Below, in pieces: positions 47,048 through 56,735 of a stretch of 64,000 bases of DNA (positions are counted from its first letter, which is position 1; each line of letters starts with the position of its first letter). The stretch covers positions 1,240,001 to 1,304,000 of the forward strand of contig NZ_BAABKV010000001.1 of assembly GCF_039544005.1 (NCBI RefSeq), in the 5' to 3' direction. The notes below the pieces were generated by a model. That model ran no database searches. It worked only from the letters and a program-made list of their open reading frames with translations, and was not told the DNA's origin. A program made the position numbers and the translations under genes. This DNA comes from Kitasatospora paranensis (GTDB taxonomy: Bacteria; Actinomycetota; Actinomycetes; Streptomycetales; Streptomycetaceae).

Positions 47048-48340
47048 ATGCCGCTGCCCGACCCGTTGACCGCCCGGATGGCCCAGCCGGACTTCTGGCC
47101 CCTGTACGCCTTCGACGACGATGCCGCCGGAGCCGACGAGTTCTCCGACGCCTCGGCACAGGAGGAGGACGAGGAGGACGAGGAGGACACCCATCGGGCG
47201 GAGTTCGGCCTCGGCGGCGGTCTCGCCCTCGTCCTCGACATCGATCTGACCGGCCGGGCCCACGACCTCGCGCTGCGGGCACCGGGCCTGCCGGAACCCG
47301 TCCAGCTCGGCTGGGACGACGAGGCGCACTTCCAGCCGCACGTGATGCGCTGGGCCGAGCTGGAGCTGCTGGCACGGGCGGTGGCGCTGCACGACCCCGA
47401 CCTGCGCCACCCCGGCCCGGTCCTCGCGCTGCTGGCCCGTTTCGTCGTCCTGGACGAGCAGGCCGATCCCGACGCGTTCACCCCGCCGATGGACGCCGCC
47501 TTCCGACTGCTGCGCCCGGAGACGGGCAGGGGCACGGACCGCAATGTGCGGCCCGAGGTGCGCGACTGGTTCGAGCTGCGCGACCTGCGGGGCACCGGCC
47601 TGGAGTGGACGGTCGACGCGGCGGGCCACCACGCCGTCGACCAGCCCCTCGACGCGCGCGGCGCCCCGCTCTACTCCACGAGGACCCCGGGTTCCGAGGA
47701 GTTCCCGTTCGCCGCCTGGTCCGCGCTCCTCGACCGGGCGGAACGACTGCTCGCCGACGCCGCCGCCGACCCGGCACTGTCCCGCCCGGCCGTCCGCTCC
47801 GCCCTGGAGCGCTGCCTCACCGCCGACGGGCACCGCCGGGTGGCCGCCCTCGCCGACGCGCTGCGCACCGCGGGCTTCGCGCACCCGGCCCTGCTGCGCG
47901 CCCTGACGGCACCGGTGAGCCGGGCCGAGTCCTGCTGGGCGGTCGAGGTGCTCGCCGGTGCGGTGCAGGGATCGCTGGTCAGGAGGTGGTTCGGGGTGAG
48001 TCCGCTCACCGGTGCGCAGTGCTGGACGCTGTACCTCACCGTGCAGGCGGTGGAGCACCGGGCGGGTCGCGCCCGCCGGCTGGCCGCCGACCTCGACGCC
48101 GCCCTCCGGCAGGCCGGTCTCGGCCGGGCCTCGGCCAACGGCAGTGCGTACCGCACCGGGCCGGACGGCGAGCTCGTGGCCGTCTCGGACTCCGTCCAGG
48201 TGCTGGTCCGCGACGACCTCGCTCGCGGTGTGGCCCTGACCGCCGAGGCGCTGCGGCGCCACGAAGCCACCGACGGGGCACGGCTGCGGCACTACGCCGC
48301 ACCGTACGAGGCGATCCGGCTGCCGTGGGAGCACGCGTGA
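47048..48340 (+). CDS. Uncharacterised 430-residue protein
   Basis: No family recognised. Soluble, helical, with an acidic run (AQEEDEEDEED) about residues 38-50, LALVLDIDLTGRAHDLALRA, and a long alpha-helical C-terminal half (FAAWSALLDRAERLLADAAAD; RRVAALADALRTAGFAH). No signal or membrane helix. Leaderless: TAACCT (47036-47041) ends 6 nt before ATG 47048. Lies between two acetyltransferase genes; function cannot be inferred. Confidence 0.65.
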   Translation: MPLPDPLTARMAQPDFWPLYAFDDDAAGADEFSDASAQEEDEEDEEDTHRAEFGLGGGLALVLDIDLTGRAHDLALRAPGLPEPVQLGWDDEAHFQPHVMRWAELELLARAVALHDPDLRHPGPVLALLARFVVLDEQADPDAFTPPMDAAFRLLRPETGRGTDRNVRPEVRDWFELRDLRGTGLEWTVDAAGHHAVDQPLDARGAPLYSTRTPGSEEFPFAAWSALLDRAERLLADAAADPALSRPAVRSALERCLTADGHRRVAALADALRTAGFAHPALLRALTAPVSRAESCWAVEVLAGAVQGSLVRRWFGVSPLTGAQCWTLYLTVQAVEHRAGRARRLAADLDAALRQAGLGRASANGSAYRTGPDGELVAVSDSVQVLVRDDLARGVALTAEALRRHEATDGARLRHYAAPYEAIRLPWEHA

Positions 48341-48393
48341 CGGGCGCCGGAGGCCGGTGGCCCGGAGACGGGGGCGGCTGCTTGGATGCGCCC

Positions 48394-48824
48394 ATGGACA
48401 CCACCGCCCCCGCCGGCTACGAGATCACCACCGACCCCGCCCGTCTCGACCGCGCCCTGGTGCACCGCTGGCTGTCGCAGGACGCGTACTGGGCGCGCGG
48501 CCGTTCGCGGGAGAAGCAGGACCTCGCGATCGACGGCTCGCTGAACTTCGCCGTCCACGAGGCCGCCTCGGGTGCGCAGGTCGGCTACGCCCGCGTGGTG
48601 ACCGATCTGGCGACGTTCGCCTGGCTGTGCGACGTGTACATCGACCCCTCGGCACGCGGCCGCGGACTGGGGACGGCCCTGGCAGCCGCCGTCCGCGACC
48701 ACCTGGCGCCGTACGGCCTGCGCCGGATCCTGCTGGCGACCGCGGACGCCCACGGGGTCTATGCGAAGGCGGGCTTCGCCCCCTGGCGCACCCGGAGAGG
48801 TGGATGGCCCTCGGCGAGCAGTGA
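48394..48824 (+). CDS. GNAT-family acetyltransferase; one frame break
   Basis: About 143 residues after repair. YEITTDPARLDRALVHRWLSQDAYWARGRSREKQDLAIDGSLNFAVH, VTDLATFAWLCDVYIDPSARGRGLGTALAAAVRDHL (acetyl-CoA loop R-G-R-G-L-G), ILLATADAHGVYAKAGFAPL. Resembles small YjhQ/YitF-type N-acetyltransferases. Break in the C5 run 48779-48783; one more C gives FAPLAHPERWMALGEQ then stop. ATG 48394, possibly leaderless after TTGGAT. Confidence 0.83.
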
Positions 48825-48830
48825 TCCGGC

Positions 48831-48881
48831 CCGGTCACCGCCCCCGTCGCCGACCCCGGTCACCGCAACTCCGGTCACCGC
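48831..48881. repeat. Three direct copies of CCGGTCACCGC
   Basis: Exact copies at 48831-48841, 48856-48866 and 48871-48881 between convergent genes. Spacing is irregular (25 and 15 nt). Could be part of the termination region; no protein known to bind it. Confidence 0.5.
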
Positions 48882-48891
48882 TGCCCTGCCC

Positions 48892-48920
48892 CCACGACCC
48901 GGGCCGGGTCCCGGCCGTGG
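48892..48920. terminator. GC-rich stem after RNase H gene
   Basis: CCACG ... CGTGG outer arms (48892-48896 / 48916-48920) enclose GACCCGG-G-CCGGGTC (48896-48910). Directly after the stop of the minus-strand RNase H gene. Confidence 0.5.
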
Positions 48921-49664
48921 TCAGGCCTGGGTCGCCGCGCACTCGGGGTGGCCCCAGCCCGTCCCGACCTTGGTGATCTGCTCGCCCTTGGCGTAGCGGC
49001 GGCTGCAGGGGCAGGTGCCCGGGAAGCGGGCGGCGAGCGTCCGGGAGCCGCCGGCGGACCTCGCGGCCGCGGACTTCGCCGTCCCCGACGTGGCCGCGCC
49101 GGACTTCGCGGCGGTCGTCCTGGCGGAGCCGGTGGCGGCCGATCGCCGCGGGCTCCTGGCCGCGGACGCGACGGGGGCGTCCGGCACCGGGAGGTCGTCG
49201 GCCGTGCCACCGGCCGCCTGCTGGGTCCGGGCGGCGTCGCTCGCGGCCTTGTCGGCGATCGCGTTCAGCGGGTCGCCGTCCACCTGGTGCGCGGGGACGT
49301 AGACGAAGGCGACGTCGCGGTCCGCGAGGAGCCCGTCGATGCGCTGGATCAGCTCCCGGTTGGCGACCGGCGAGCCGCCGGCCGTCCGCCAGCCGTTGCG
49401 CTTCCACCCGGCGAGCCACTTGGTGACCGCGTCGCGGGTGTACGTGCTGTCGAGGCGGACCTCCAGCGGGACGGCCGGGTCGGTGGCCTCCAGCAGCCGC
49501 TCCAGCGCCGTCAGCTCACCGACGTTGTTGGTGGCGCGGCCGAGCGGACCGGCCTGCCAGCGCTGCGGCGCGCCGGTACCGTCCGCGATCACGTAGGCCC
49601 ATGCCGCCGGACCCGGGTTGCCCTTGCATGCGCCGTCACAGGCTGCGATGACTCGTTCGACCAT
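48921..49664 (-). CDS. RNase HI with Ala/Ser linker and cysteine-containing C-terminal segment
   Basis: 247 residues. RNase H domain about 1-140 with the four catalytic acids visible: AACDGACKGNPGP (Asp), NNVGELTALE (Glu), VRLDSTYTRDAV (Asp), AHQVDGDPLNAIADKAA (His/Asp). Residues 145-215 are Ala/Ser/Arg/Lys-rich and disordered. The last 30 residues (FPGTCPCSRRYAKGEQITKVG ... HPEC) contain C-x-C and a later C, like a small zinc- or nucleic-acid-binding element. Degrades RNA in RNA-DNA hybrids. ATG 49664 chosen by homology. Confidence 0.87.
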   Translation of the reverse strand: MVERVIAACDGACKGNPGPAAWAYVIADGTGAPQRWQAGPLGRATNNVGELTALERLLEATDPAVPLEVRLDSTYTRDAVTKWLAGWKRNGWRTAGGSPVANRELIQRIDGLLADRDVAFVYVPAHQVDGDPLNAIADKAASDAARTQQAAGGTADDLPVPDAPVASAARSPRRSAATGSARTTAAKSGAATSGTAKSAAARSAGGSRTLAARFPGTCPCSRRYAKGEQITKVGTGWGHPECAATQA

Positions 49665-49739
49665 GCACCGATCATCCCAAACCCGGGAGGCTCCCCAGGA
49701 CACCGGCCTCACGCGGTCGCCGTCCGCCGGGGGGGGCGA

Positions 49740-49789
49740 ACGTAAAGCGTCGATATTCATTGACGCTTTACGTCGACCCGTGCTGTACT
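49740..49789 (+). promoter_or_regulatory. Promoter with 12-bp-arm inverted repeat
   Basis: ACGTAAAGCGTC (49740-49751) and its exact reverse complement (49762-49773), 10-nt spacer. Overlapping it are TTGACG (49760-49765), an 18-nt spacer and TGTACT (49784-49789). A dimeric repressor here would occlude the -35 box of the peptidase gene. No adjacent regulator gene. Confidence 0.72.
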
Positions 49790-49831
49790 GGCGCCGGCCT
49801 GATCGGCCGTCAGGACACCCAGGGGGACGAG

Positions 49832-50827
49832 ATGACACAGCTGCAGCCCGCCGAGATCACCGGCATCGTCGACGAGACCGCACGGCTCACCACCGAGCAC
49901 TACGTGTTCCCGGAGATCGGGGCCCGCCTGGCGGGCCTGCTCGCGGACCGGCTGGCGGCCGGGCACTACCACCGGGCCGAGGACGCCGAGACGCTCGGCC
50001 GGCTGGTGACCGAGGATCTCCAGTCGCTCAACGGCGACCGGCACCTGCGGCTGAAGTTCCACCCGTACGAGGTGCCCGCCGAGGCGGACGGTGCGGTGCG
50101 GGAGGAGATGACCCGGGCCGCCGCCGGCTCGCTCGGCGGAGTCCCGCTGATCGAGCGGCTGGCCGGCGGGGTGGTGCGGATCGAGCTCGCGCCGATCCTG
50201 TTCCCGCTCGACATGACCGCCGACACGCTGACCGCCGCCCTCAACCTGGTGGCCCGGGCCGAGGCCCTGGTCCTGGACCTGCGCGCATGCGTCGGCGGCC
50301 ATCCGGACACCGTCTCCTTCATCAGCAGCTACCTGTTCGACGAGCCCACCCACCTCAACACGCTCCGCGACCGCGAGGACGACGGCGGGCAGCAGTTCTG
50401 GAGCCTGGCGCACGTCCCGGGGGCCCGGTTCGGCGGCCGCAAGCCGCTCGCGGTGCTCATCAGCCGCGCCACCTTCTCCGGCGGCGAGGAACTCGCCTAC
50501 GACCTGCAGCAGCTGGGCCGCGGCCTGGTCTACGGCGAGCGAAGCGGCGGCGGCGCCAACCCCCGCCAGGGCTTCACCCTGCACCCCCACCTGGAGGCCA
50601 CCATCCCGGTGGCCCGCTCGGTCAACCCCGTCTCCAGCACCAACTGGGAAGGCGTCGGCATCACCCCCGACGTCGAGACCGACCCCGCCCTGGCCCTGGA
50701 CGCCGCCCACCGCGCACTCCTGGCGGAGATCGTCCGCACGGGCGGCAGCGCCCTGTCCGTACAGGAGGCCCGGGAGGCGCTCGACGGCGCGGCGCTGACC
50801 GCCGCCGACCCCGCGGTCCGGCTCTGA
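49832..50827 (+). CDS. S41-family serine peptidase (tail-specific protease-like)
   Basis: 331 residues, no signal peptide or PDZ domain visible. N-terminal helical cap (IVDETARLTTEHYVFPEIGARLAGLLADRL), LNGDRHLRLKFHP, then the S41 core: LVLDLRACVGGHPDTVSFISSYLF, LAVLISRATFSGGEELAYDLQQLGRG (catalytic Ser), GERSGGGANP, NWEGVGITPDVE. Actinobacterial relatives are cytosolic or secreted interphotoreceptor-retinoid-binding-like peptidases of unknown target. AGGGGGACGAG precedes ATG. Confidence 0.87.
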   Translation: MTQLQPAEITGIVDETARLTTEHYVFPEIGARLAGLLADRLAAGHYHRAEDAETLGRLVTEDLQSLNGDRHLRLKFHPYEVPAEADGAVREEMTRAAAGSLGGVPLIERLAGGVVRIELAPILFPLDMTADTLTAALNLVARAEALVLDLRACVGGHPDTVSFISSYLFDEPTHLNTLRDREDDGGQQFWSLAHVPGARFGGRKPLAVLISRATFSGGEELAYDLQQLGRGLVYGERSGGGANPRQGFTLHPHLEATIPVARSVNPVSSTNWEGVGITPDVETDPALALDAAHRALLAEIVRTGGSALSVQEAREALDGAALTAADPAVRL

Positions 50828-50990
50828 CGGGCCTGCGCCGGACCAATCCACCGGCACGCCGGCGCCGAACCTGAACGACGGCCGTCCCCGCCCGCGCGGC
50901 GGAGGAGCCGGCCCGGCAACCGATCGGCGCACCGGTGCCGGCGGGCCGGACCGGCGGAGGGCCGGGACTCGTGGAGATCGGTGGTGCGGC

Positions 50991-51203
50991 ATGTTCCGCA
51001 ACGGGTTGGAACCCTGGCACGTCCTTCTGGTGATCGCCGTCGTCGTCCTCCTCTTCGGGGCGAAACGGCTCCCCGAGATCGCCCGGAGCGTGGGACGCTC
51101 CCTGCGCATCCTCAAGGCCGAGACGGCCGCCCTGCGGGAGGACGGCACACCGGCCGAGGAGTCCGGCGAGGACGAACAGGGCCGCCCGTCGGCGCCACGA
51201 TGA
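50991..51203 (+). CDS. tatA: TatA/TatE-family twin-arginine translocase subunit
   Basis: 70 residues: a short periplasmic N-terminus, one helix HVLLVIAVVVLLFGAKRLPEIAR (the F-G-x-x-x-L-P-E hallmark), an amphipathic helix and an acidic tail. Oligomerises to open the Tat pore with TatC. Standing alone, so probably an extra copy in addition to the main tat locus. Ribosome site weak (GGTGCGGC). Confidence 0.85.
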   Translation: MFRNGLEPWHVLLVIAVVVLLFGAKRLPEIARSVGRSLRILKAETAALREDGTPAEESGEDEQGRPSAPR

Positions 51204-51220
51204 CTCGGCGATCTCCGTGA

Positions 51221-51265
51221 CCTGCGCGGCCTGCGCGGCCTGCGCGGCCTGCGCGGCCTGCGCGG
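51221..51265. repeat. Five tandem copies of CCTGCGCGG
   Basis: Five exact 9-bp units between tatA and the HAD gene. No spacer structure, so not CRISPR. The array ends 25 nt before the TATGCT box of the next gene; copy number may vary between strains. Confidence 0.75.
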
Positions 51266-51302
51266 CGATCATGCGATGCGGGCTCGTCACTATGCTGCCC
51301 GG

Positions 51303-51956
51303 ATGACGCATCCGTTCGAACTCGTGATCTTCGACTGCGACGGCGTGCTGCTGGACAGCGAACGCCTGGCCGTCCGGGTGGACCGCACGGTCCTCGCCTC
51401 GCTCGGCTGGGAGCTCTCCGAGCAGGAGATCGTCCGACGGTTCGTGGGCCGGTCGCACGCGTACATGGTCTCGGAGATCGAGACCCACCTCGGCCACGCG
51501 CTGCCGGACGGGTGGGAGGCGGAGGCCCAGCCGTTGTACGACCACGCCTTCGACACCGAACTGACCCCGGTCGAGGGCATCGTCGAGGCTCTCGACCGGA
51601 TCACCCTGCCGACCTGCGTCGCGTCCAGCAGCAGCCATCCGCGCCTGCGGCGCACCCTCGGCCGGACCGGCCTCTACTCCCGGTTCGAGGGCCGGGTGTT
51701 CAGCGCGAGCGAGGTGGCGAACGGCAAACCGGCTCCCGACCTCTTCCTCCACGCGGCGGCGCGGTTGGGCGTCCCGCCGGCCAGGTGCGTCGTCGTCGAG
51801 GACAGCCAGTACGGCGTCGCCGCGGGCCGGGCCGCCGGGATGCGGACCCTCGGCTTCGCGGGCGGTCTCACTCCGGCGGAATGGCTGGAGGGTCCCGGCA
51901 CGCTGGTCTTCGACGCGATGCGGGACCTCCCGGCCCTGCTGCAACGGGAGTGGTGA
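51303..51956 (+). CDS. HAD-superfamily phosphatase (beta-phosphoglucomutase-like)
   Basis: 217 residues. Motif I LVIFDCDGVLLDSERLAVR (D-x-D), cap domain VGRSHAYMVSEIETHLG, motif II CVASSSSHPRLRR, motif III ANGKPAPDLFLHAA (Lys) and motif IV VVVEDSQYGVAAGRAAGM. Dephosphorylates or isomerises a sugar phosphate or similar; substrate unknown. TATGCT (51291-51296) ends 6 nt before the ATG: leaderless. Confidence 0.9.
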   Translation: MTHPFELVIFDCDGVLLDSERLAVRVDRTVLASLGWELSEQEIVRRFVGRSHAYMVSEIETHLGHALPDGWEAEAQPLYDHAFDTELTPVEGIVEALDRITLPTCVASSSSHPRLRRTLGRTGLYSRFEGRVFSASEVANGKPAPDLFLHAAARLGVPPARCVVVEDSQYGVAAGRAAGMRTLGFAGGLTPAEWLEGPGTLVFDAMRDLPALLQREW

Positions 51957-52088
51957 CGGGCCGTCGACCCGACCGGACCGATGTCGCGTGGCCGCACCGG
52001 TGGACGGTCCTGCGACGTCGTGTCACCTTCCCCGGGTCGCCGAGGAAATCCGTTGGGCCGCCCGAGGTGCTCCAGGCATGATCGGCTC

Positions 52089-52652
52089 ATGGACACCTAC
52101 CTGGAGACCGAGCGCCTGGCCCTGCGGCGCTTCACTGCCGATGACGCGGACCTGCTGATCGAGCTGGACGGCGATCCGGCGGTGATGCGTTACCTGACCG
52201 GCGGCATTCCGACCGCGCCGGAGGTCGTCCGCGAACGCCACCTGCCGAACATCCTTGCCGGCTACGAGAAGTGGGGCGGCGACCTCGGGCTTTTCGCCGC
52301 GCACGAGAAGGACAGCGGCGCCTTCATCGGCTGGTTCATCCTGCGCCCGGAGCCGGAAGGCCCGCTGGACGAAGTCGAACTCGGCTACCGGCTGCGGCAG
52401 TCGGCTTGGGGCAGGGGCTATGCCACCGAGGGCTCACGGGCCTTGCTGGGCAAGGCGTTCACGGAGCTCGGTGTGCACACGGTCTGGGCCGAGACGATGT
52501 CCGTGAACCACCGCTCGCAGCACATCATGAGGAAGCTCGACATGACGCTCGCGGCAAGCATCCCCGTTCCCGCGGACATGGCGATGATCGAGGGCTCCGA
52601 GCATGGCGGCGTACGGTACGAGATCACCAAGGACCAGTGGGAGCAGCACTAG
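52089..52652 (+). CDS. RimJ/RimL-type GNAT acetyltransferase
   Basis: 187 residues. YLETERLALRRFTADDADLLIELDGDPAVMRYLTGG, GDLGLFAAHEKDSGAFIGWFILRPE, ELGYRLRQSAWGRGYATEGSRALLGKAF (acetyl-CoA site), VWAETMSVNHRSQHIMRKLDM. Typical N-acetyltransferase of ribosomal-protein or small-molecule type. A CATGAT box 6 nt upstream suggests another leaderless start. Confidence 0.88.
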   Translation: MDTYLETERLALRRFTADDADLLIELDGDPAVMRYLTGGIPTAPEVVRERHLPNILAGYEKWGGDLGLFAAHEKDSGAFIGWFILRPEPEGPLDEVELGYRLRQSAWGRGYATEGSRALLGKAFTELGVHTVWAETMSVNHRSQHIMRKLDMTLAASIPVPADMAMIEGSEHGGVRYEITKDQWEQH

Positions 52653-52753
52653 CCACGGGCGCGGACGACCGCTCCGCACCCGCGTGGAGCCGAGTGGCAA
52701 CACCACGTGGGGCGGGCGGCCGCTCGGGCTCGGATGGAGCAGGGGCGGCTCCG

Positions 52754-53721
52754 TCAGTCGGCAGCGGTGAGCTGCTGTTCGAGGGCGTGCAGCGTGCGGT
52801 AGCAGGGCAGGACCTGGGCGAGGGAGGCGTTCGGTTCGCGGCCCTCGCGGATGGCGGCGACGAACTCGCGGTCCTGCAGTTCGATGCCGTCGGTCGTGAC
52901 ATCGACGCCGCTCACGTCGATCGGCTCGTCCTCGCCGGTGACGAGGTCGTCGTAGCGGGCGAGGTAGGTGCCGGTGTCGCCGATGTAGCGGAAGAAGGTG
53001 CCGAACGGGCCGTTGTTGTTGAACGACAGCGAGAGCGTGCAGATGGCTCCGCTCGCCGCCCGCAGCTGGATCGACATGTCCATCGCGATGCCGAGCTCGG
53101 GGTGGATCGGGCCCTGGATCGCGTTGGCCCGGACGATCGGCGAGCCGGTCTGGTGGGCGAACAGGTCGACGGTGTGCGCGGCATGGTGCCACAGCAGGTG
53201 GTCCGTCCAGGAGCGGGGCTGTCCGAGGGCGTTGAGGTTGGTGCGGCGCATGAAGTACGTCTGCACGTCCATCTGCTGGATCCGGAACTCCCCGGCCCGG
53301 ATCCGCCGCCGGATCCACTGGTGGCTGGGGTTGAAGCGCCGGGTGTGTCCCACCATCGCGACGAGTCCGGTGCGCTGCTGGGCCGCCAGGCACGCCTCGG
53401 CATCGGCGAGGGAGTCGGCGAGCGGGATCTCGGTCTGGACGTGCTTGCCCGCCTCCAGGCAGGCGATGGTCTGCCCGGCGTGCAGGGGGTGGGCGTGGCG
53501 AGGATGACGGCGTCGACCTCGTCCGTCGCGAGCGCCTCGTCCAGGGTGGCGACGCCGCGGCCGATGCCGTGCTCAACGGCGAACTTCCGGGCGCTGTCGA
53601 GGGTGTCGCTCACGACGACGGCCACCTCGACGCCGTCGATCCGCCTGAGGGCGGCCGCGTGCTTGGCTCCGAAGGCGCCACCTCCGGCCAGGGCGATCCG
53701 GACGGTCTGCTGGGCGCTCAT
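52754..53721 (-). CDS. ligC: 4-carboxy-2-hydroxymuconate-6-semialdehyde dehydrogenase (LigC); one frame break
   Basis: About 322 residues after repair, Gfo/Idh fold. VRIALAGGGAFGAKHAAALRRIDGVEV (NAD), DAVILATPTPLHAGQTIACLEAGKHVQTEIPLADSL (after repair), MVGHTRRFNPSHQWIR, IQQMDVQTYFMRRTNLNALG, LLWHHAAHTVDLFA. Oxidises CHMS (as its hemiacetal) to 2-pyrone-4,6-dicarboxylate. Break in the G5 run 53485-53489. Starts 1 nt from the dioxygenase stop. Named from context and LigC-like motifs. Confidence 0.87.
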
Positions 53722-53722
53722 G

Positions 53723-55068
<1,346 letters not shown>

Positions 55069-56004
55069 TCAGTCGGCGTCGGGTCGGTCGACGTCGGGCC
55101 AGTAGAGGCGCATCGGGTTGGCGACGAGGAGCCGGTGTCGCAGCTCCGGTGTCGGCGCGATGTGCGGGACGAAGTCGACGAGCAGGCCGTCGTCGGGCAT
55201 GTGGCCGGTGAGATTGGGATGCGGCCAGTCGGTGCCCCACAGCACCCGGTCGGGGAACTCCTCGACCACCCGCCGGGCGAACGGGACGACGTCGCGGTAG
55301 GCCCGCCGCTCGCCGTCGAGGGCCGGCGGCCCGCTCGCGGACAGCCGCTCCGGGCAGGTCACCTTGCACCAGATGTCGGGCCGGGCCCGCAGGAAGTCGA
55401 GGAACGCCTCGAACTCGGGGCCGTGCGGGTCCTTGGTGACGTCGGGCCGGCCCATGTGGTCGACGACCAGCGGCACCGGGATCGCGAGCAGGAACTCGCG
55501 CAGCTCGGCGAGGTCGGCGGCCTCGAAGTAGAGGACGACGTGCCAGCCGTACGGCGCGATCCGCTCGGCGACGGCGAGCAGATCCTGCCGCGGCGCCGCG
55601 TCGACGAGCCGCTTGACGAAGGTGAACCGGACGCCGCGCACGCCGGCCTCGTGCAGGTCGCGCAGCTCGGCGTCCGGGATCCCGGGCCGCACGGTGGCGA
55701 CCCCGCGGGCCCGGCCGCCGGAGGCCCGCAGGGCGGCGACCATGGCGCCGTTGTCGGCGCCGTGGCAGGTCGCCTGCACGACGACGGTGCGGGCGAAGCC
55801 CAGGTGGTCCCGGAGCGCGAAGAGCTGGTCCCTGGAGGCGTCACAGGGGGTGTACTTCCGTTCGGGGGCGTACGGGTACTCCGCCGCCGGGCCGAAGACG
55901 TGGCAGTGCGCGTCGACGGCGCCCTCGGGCAGCCGGAACTGCGGGCGGCTCGGCCGGGCGTACCAGTCCAGCCAGCCCGGGGTCTTCTCGAAGGCCATCG
56001 TCAT
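55069..56004 (-). CDS. ligI: 2-pyrone-4,6-dicarboxylate lactonase (LigI)
   Basis: 311 residues of the amidohydrolase superfamily: EGAVDAHCHVFGPAAEYPYAPERKYTPCDA (H-x-H), VVQATCHGADNGAMVAAL, RGVRFTFVKRLVDAA, VVLYFEAADL, LVVDHMGRPDV, RVLWGTDWPHPN (Asp). Hydrolyses PDC to 4-oxalomesaconate. ATG 56004 overlaps the LigK stop (ATGA), which fixes the start over the internal ATG at 55998. Confidence 0.92.
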   Translation of the reverse strand: MTMAFEKTPGWLDWYARPSRPQFRLPEGAVDAHCHVFGPAAEYPYAPERKYTPCDASRDQLFALRDHLGFARTVVVQATCHGADNGAMVAALRASGGRARGVATVRPGIPDAELRDLHEAGVRGVRFTFVKRLVDAAPRQDLLAVAERIAPYGWHVVLYFEAADLAELREFLLAIPVPLVVDHMGRPDVTKDPHGPEFEAFLDFLRARPDIWCKVTCPERLSASGPPALDGERRAYRDVVPFARRVVEEFPDRVLWGTDWPHPNLTGHMPDDGLLVDFVPHIAPTPELRHRLLVANPMRLYWPDVDRPDAD

Positions 56005-56719
56005 CCCCGGGTCTCGTGGCGGGTCTCGTGGCGGGTCTCGTAGCGCAGTCCGAGCTCCGTCAGCGGGCCGCGCATGCCGTACATGTCCAGGCCGAGCTCG
56101 CCCGCGCGGAAGCGGGCGCGCTTGCCCTCCTCGGCGGCCTCGCGCCGGGCCGACGCCTCGGCGACCTCCGCGGCCCGCTCCTCGGCACCACGACGACCCC
56201 GTCGGCGTCCGCCACGACGACATCACCGGGCCGGACGAGGGCGTTGGCGCAGACGACCGGCACGTTGACCGAGCCGAGGGTGGCCTTGACCGTGCCCTTG
56301 GCGTTGACCGCCCGGGCGAAGACGGGGAAGTCCATCTGCTCCAGGTCGGCCACGTCGCGCACGCCGCCGTCGATGACCAGGCCGGTGCATCCCCGGGCGC
56401 GGAACGACGTGGCGAGCAGGTCACCGAAGAAGCCGTCCTCGCTCTCGGTGGTGCAGGCCGCGACCACGACGTCGCCGTCGCGGATCTGCTCGGCGGCGAC
56501 GTGCAGCATCCAGTTGTCGCCGGGCTGGAGCAGCACGGTCACCGCCGTCCCGCACAGGCGGGCCTTCGGGTGGACGGGGCGCAGGTAGGGGCGCATCAGG
56601 CCGGTCCGGCCCATGGCCTCGTGGATCGTCGCCACGCCGAACGCCGACAGTGCGGCGACGGCCTCGGGATCGGCGCGGGTGATCGACGTGTGGACGACGC
56701 CGATCTCGGTGTGTTCCAT
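56001..56719 (-). CDS. ligK: 4-carboxy-4-hydroxy-2-oxoadipate aldolase (LigK), RraA family; one frame break
   Basis: About 239 residues after repair. [75 protein letters not shown] (G-D-L-L-A and R-D metal region), [13 protein letters not shown]. The break near 56188-56192 (GTGGTGCC) must add one base to reach [19 protein letters not shown], though the exact site is less certain than elsewhere. The end carries an [11 protein letters not shown] repeat. Splits CHA to pyruvate and oxaloacetate. Confidence 0.87.
56009..56044. repeat. Three tandem 12-bp units inside ligK
   Basis: GGGTCTCGTGGC x2 and GGGTCTCGTAGC, keeping the frame and encoding repeated ETRH at the LigK C-terminus. Likely a slippage-prone tail. 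Confidence 0.75.
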
Positions 56720-56735
56720 GCGTTCTGCTCCTGGG

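Noticed and set aside
51221..51265. CRISPR-like array
   Set aside because: Units are 9 bp, directly adjacent and identical; no spacers and no cas genes.
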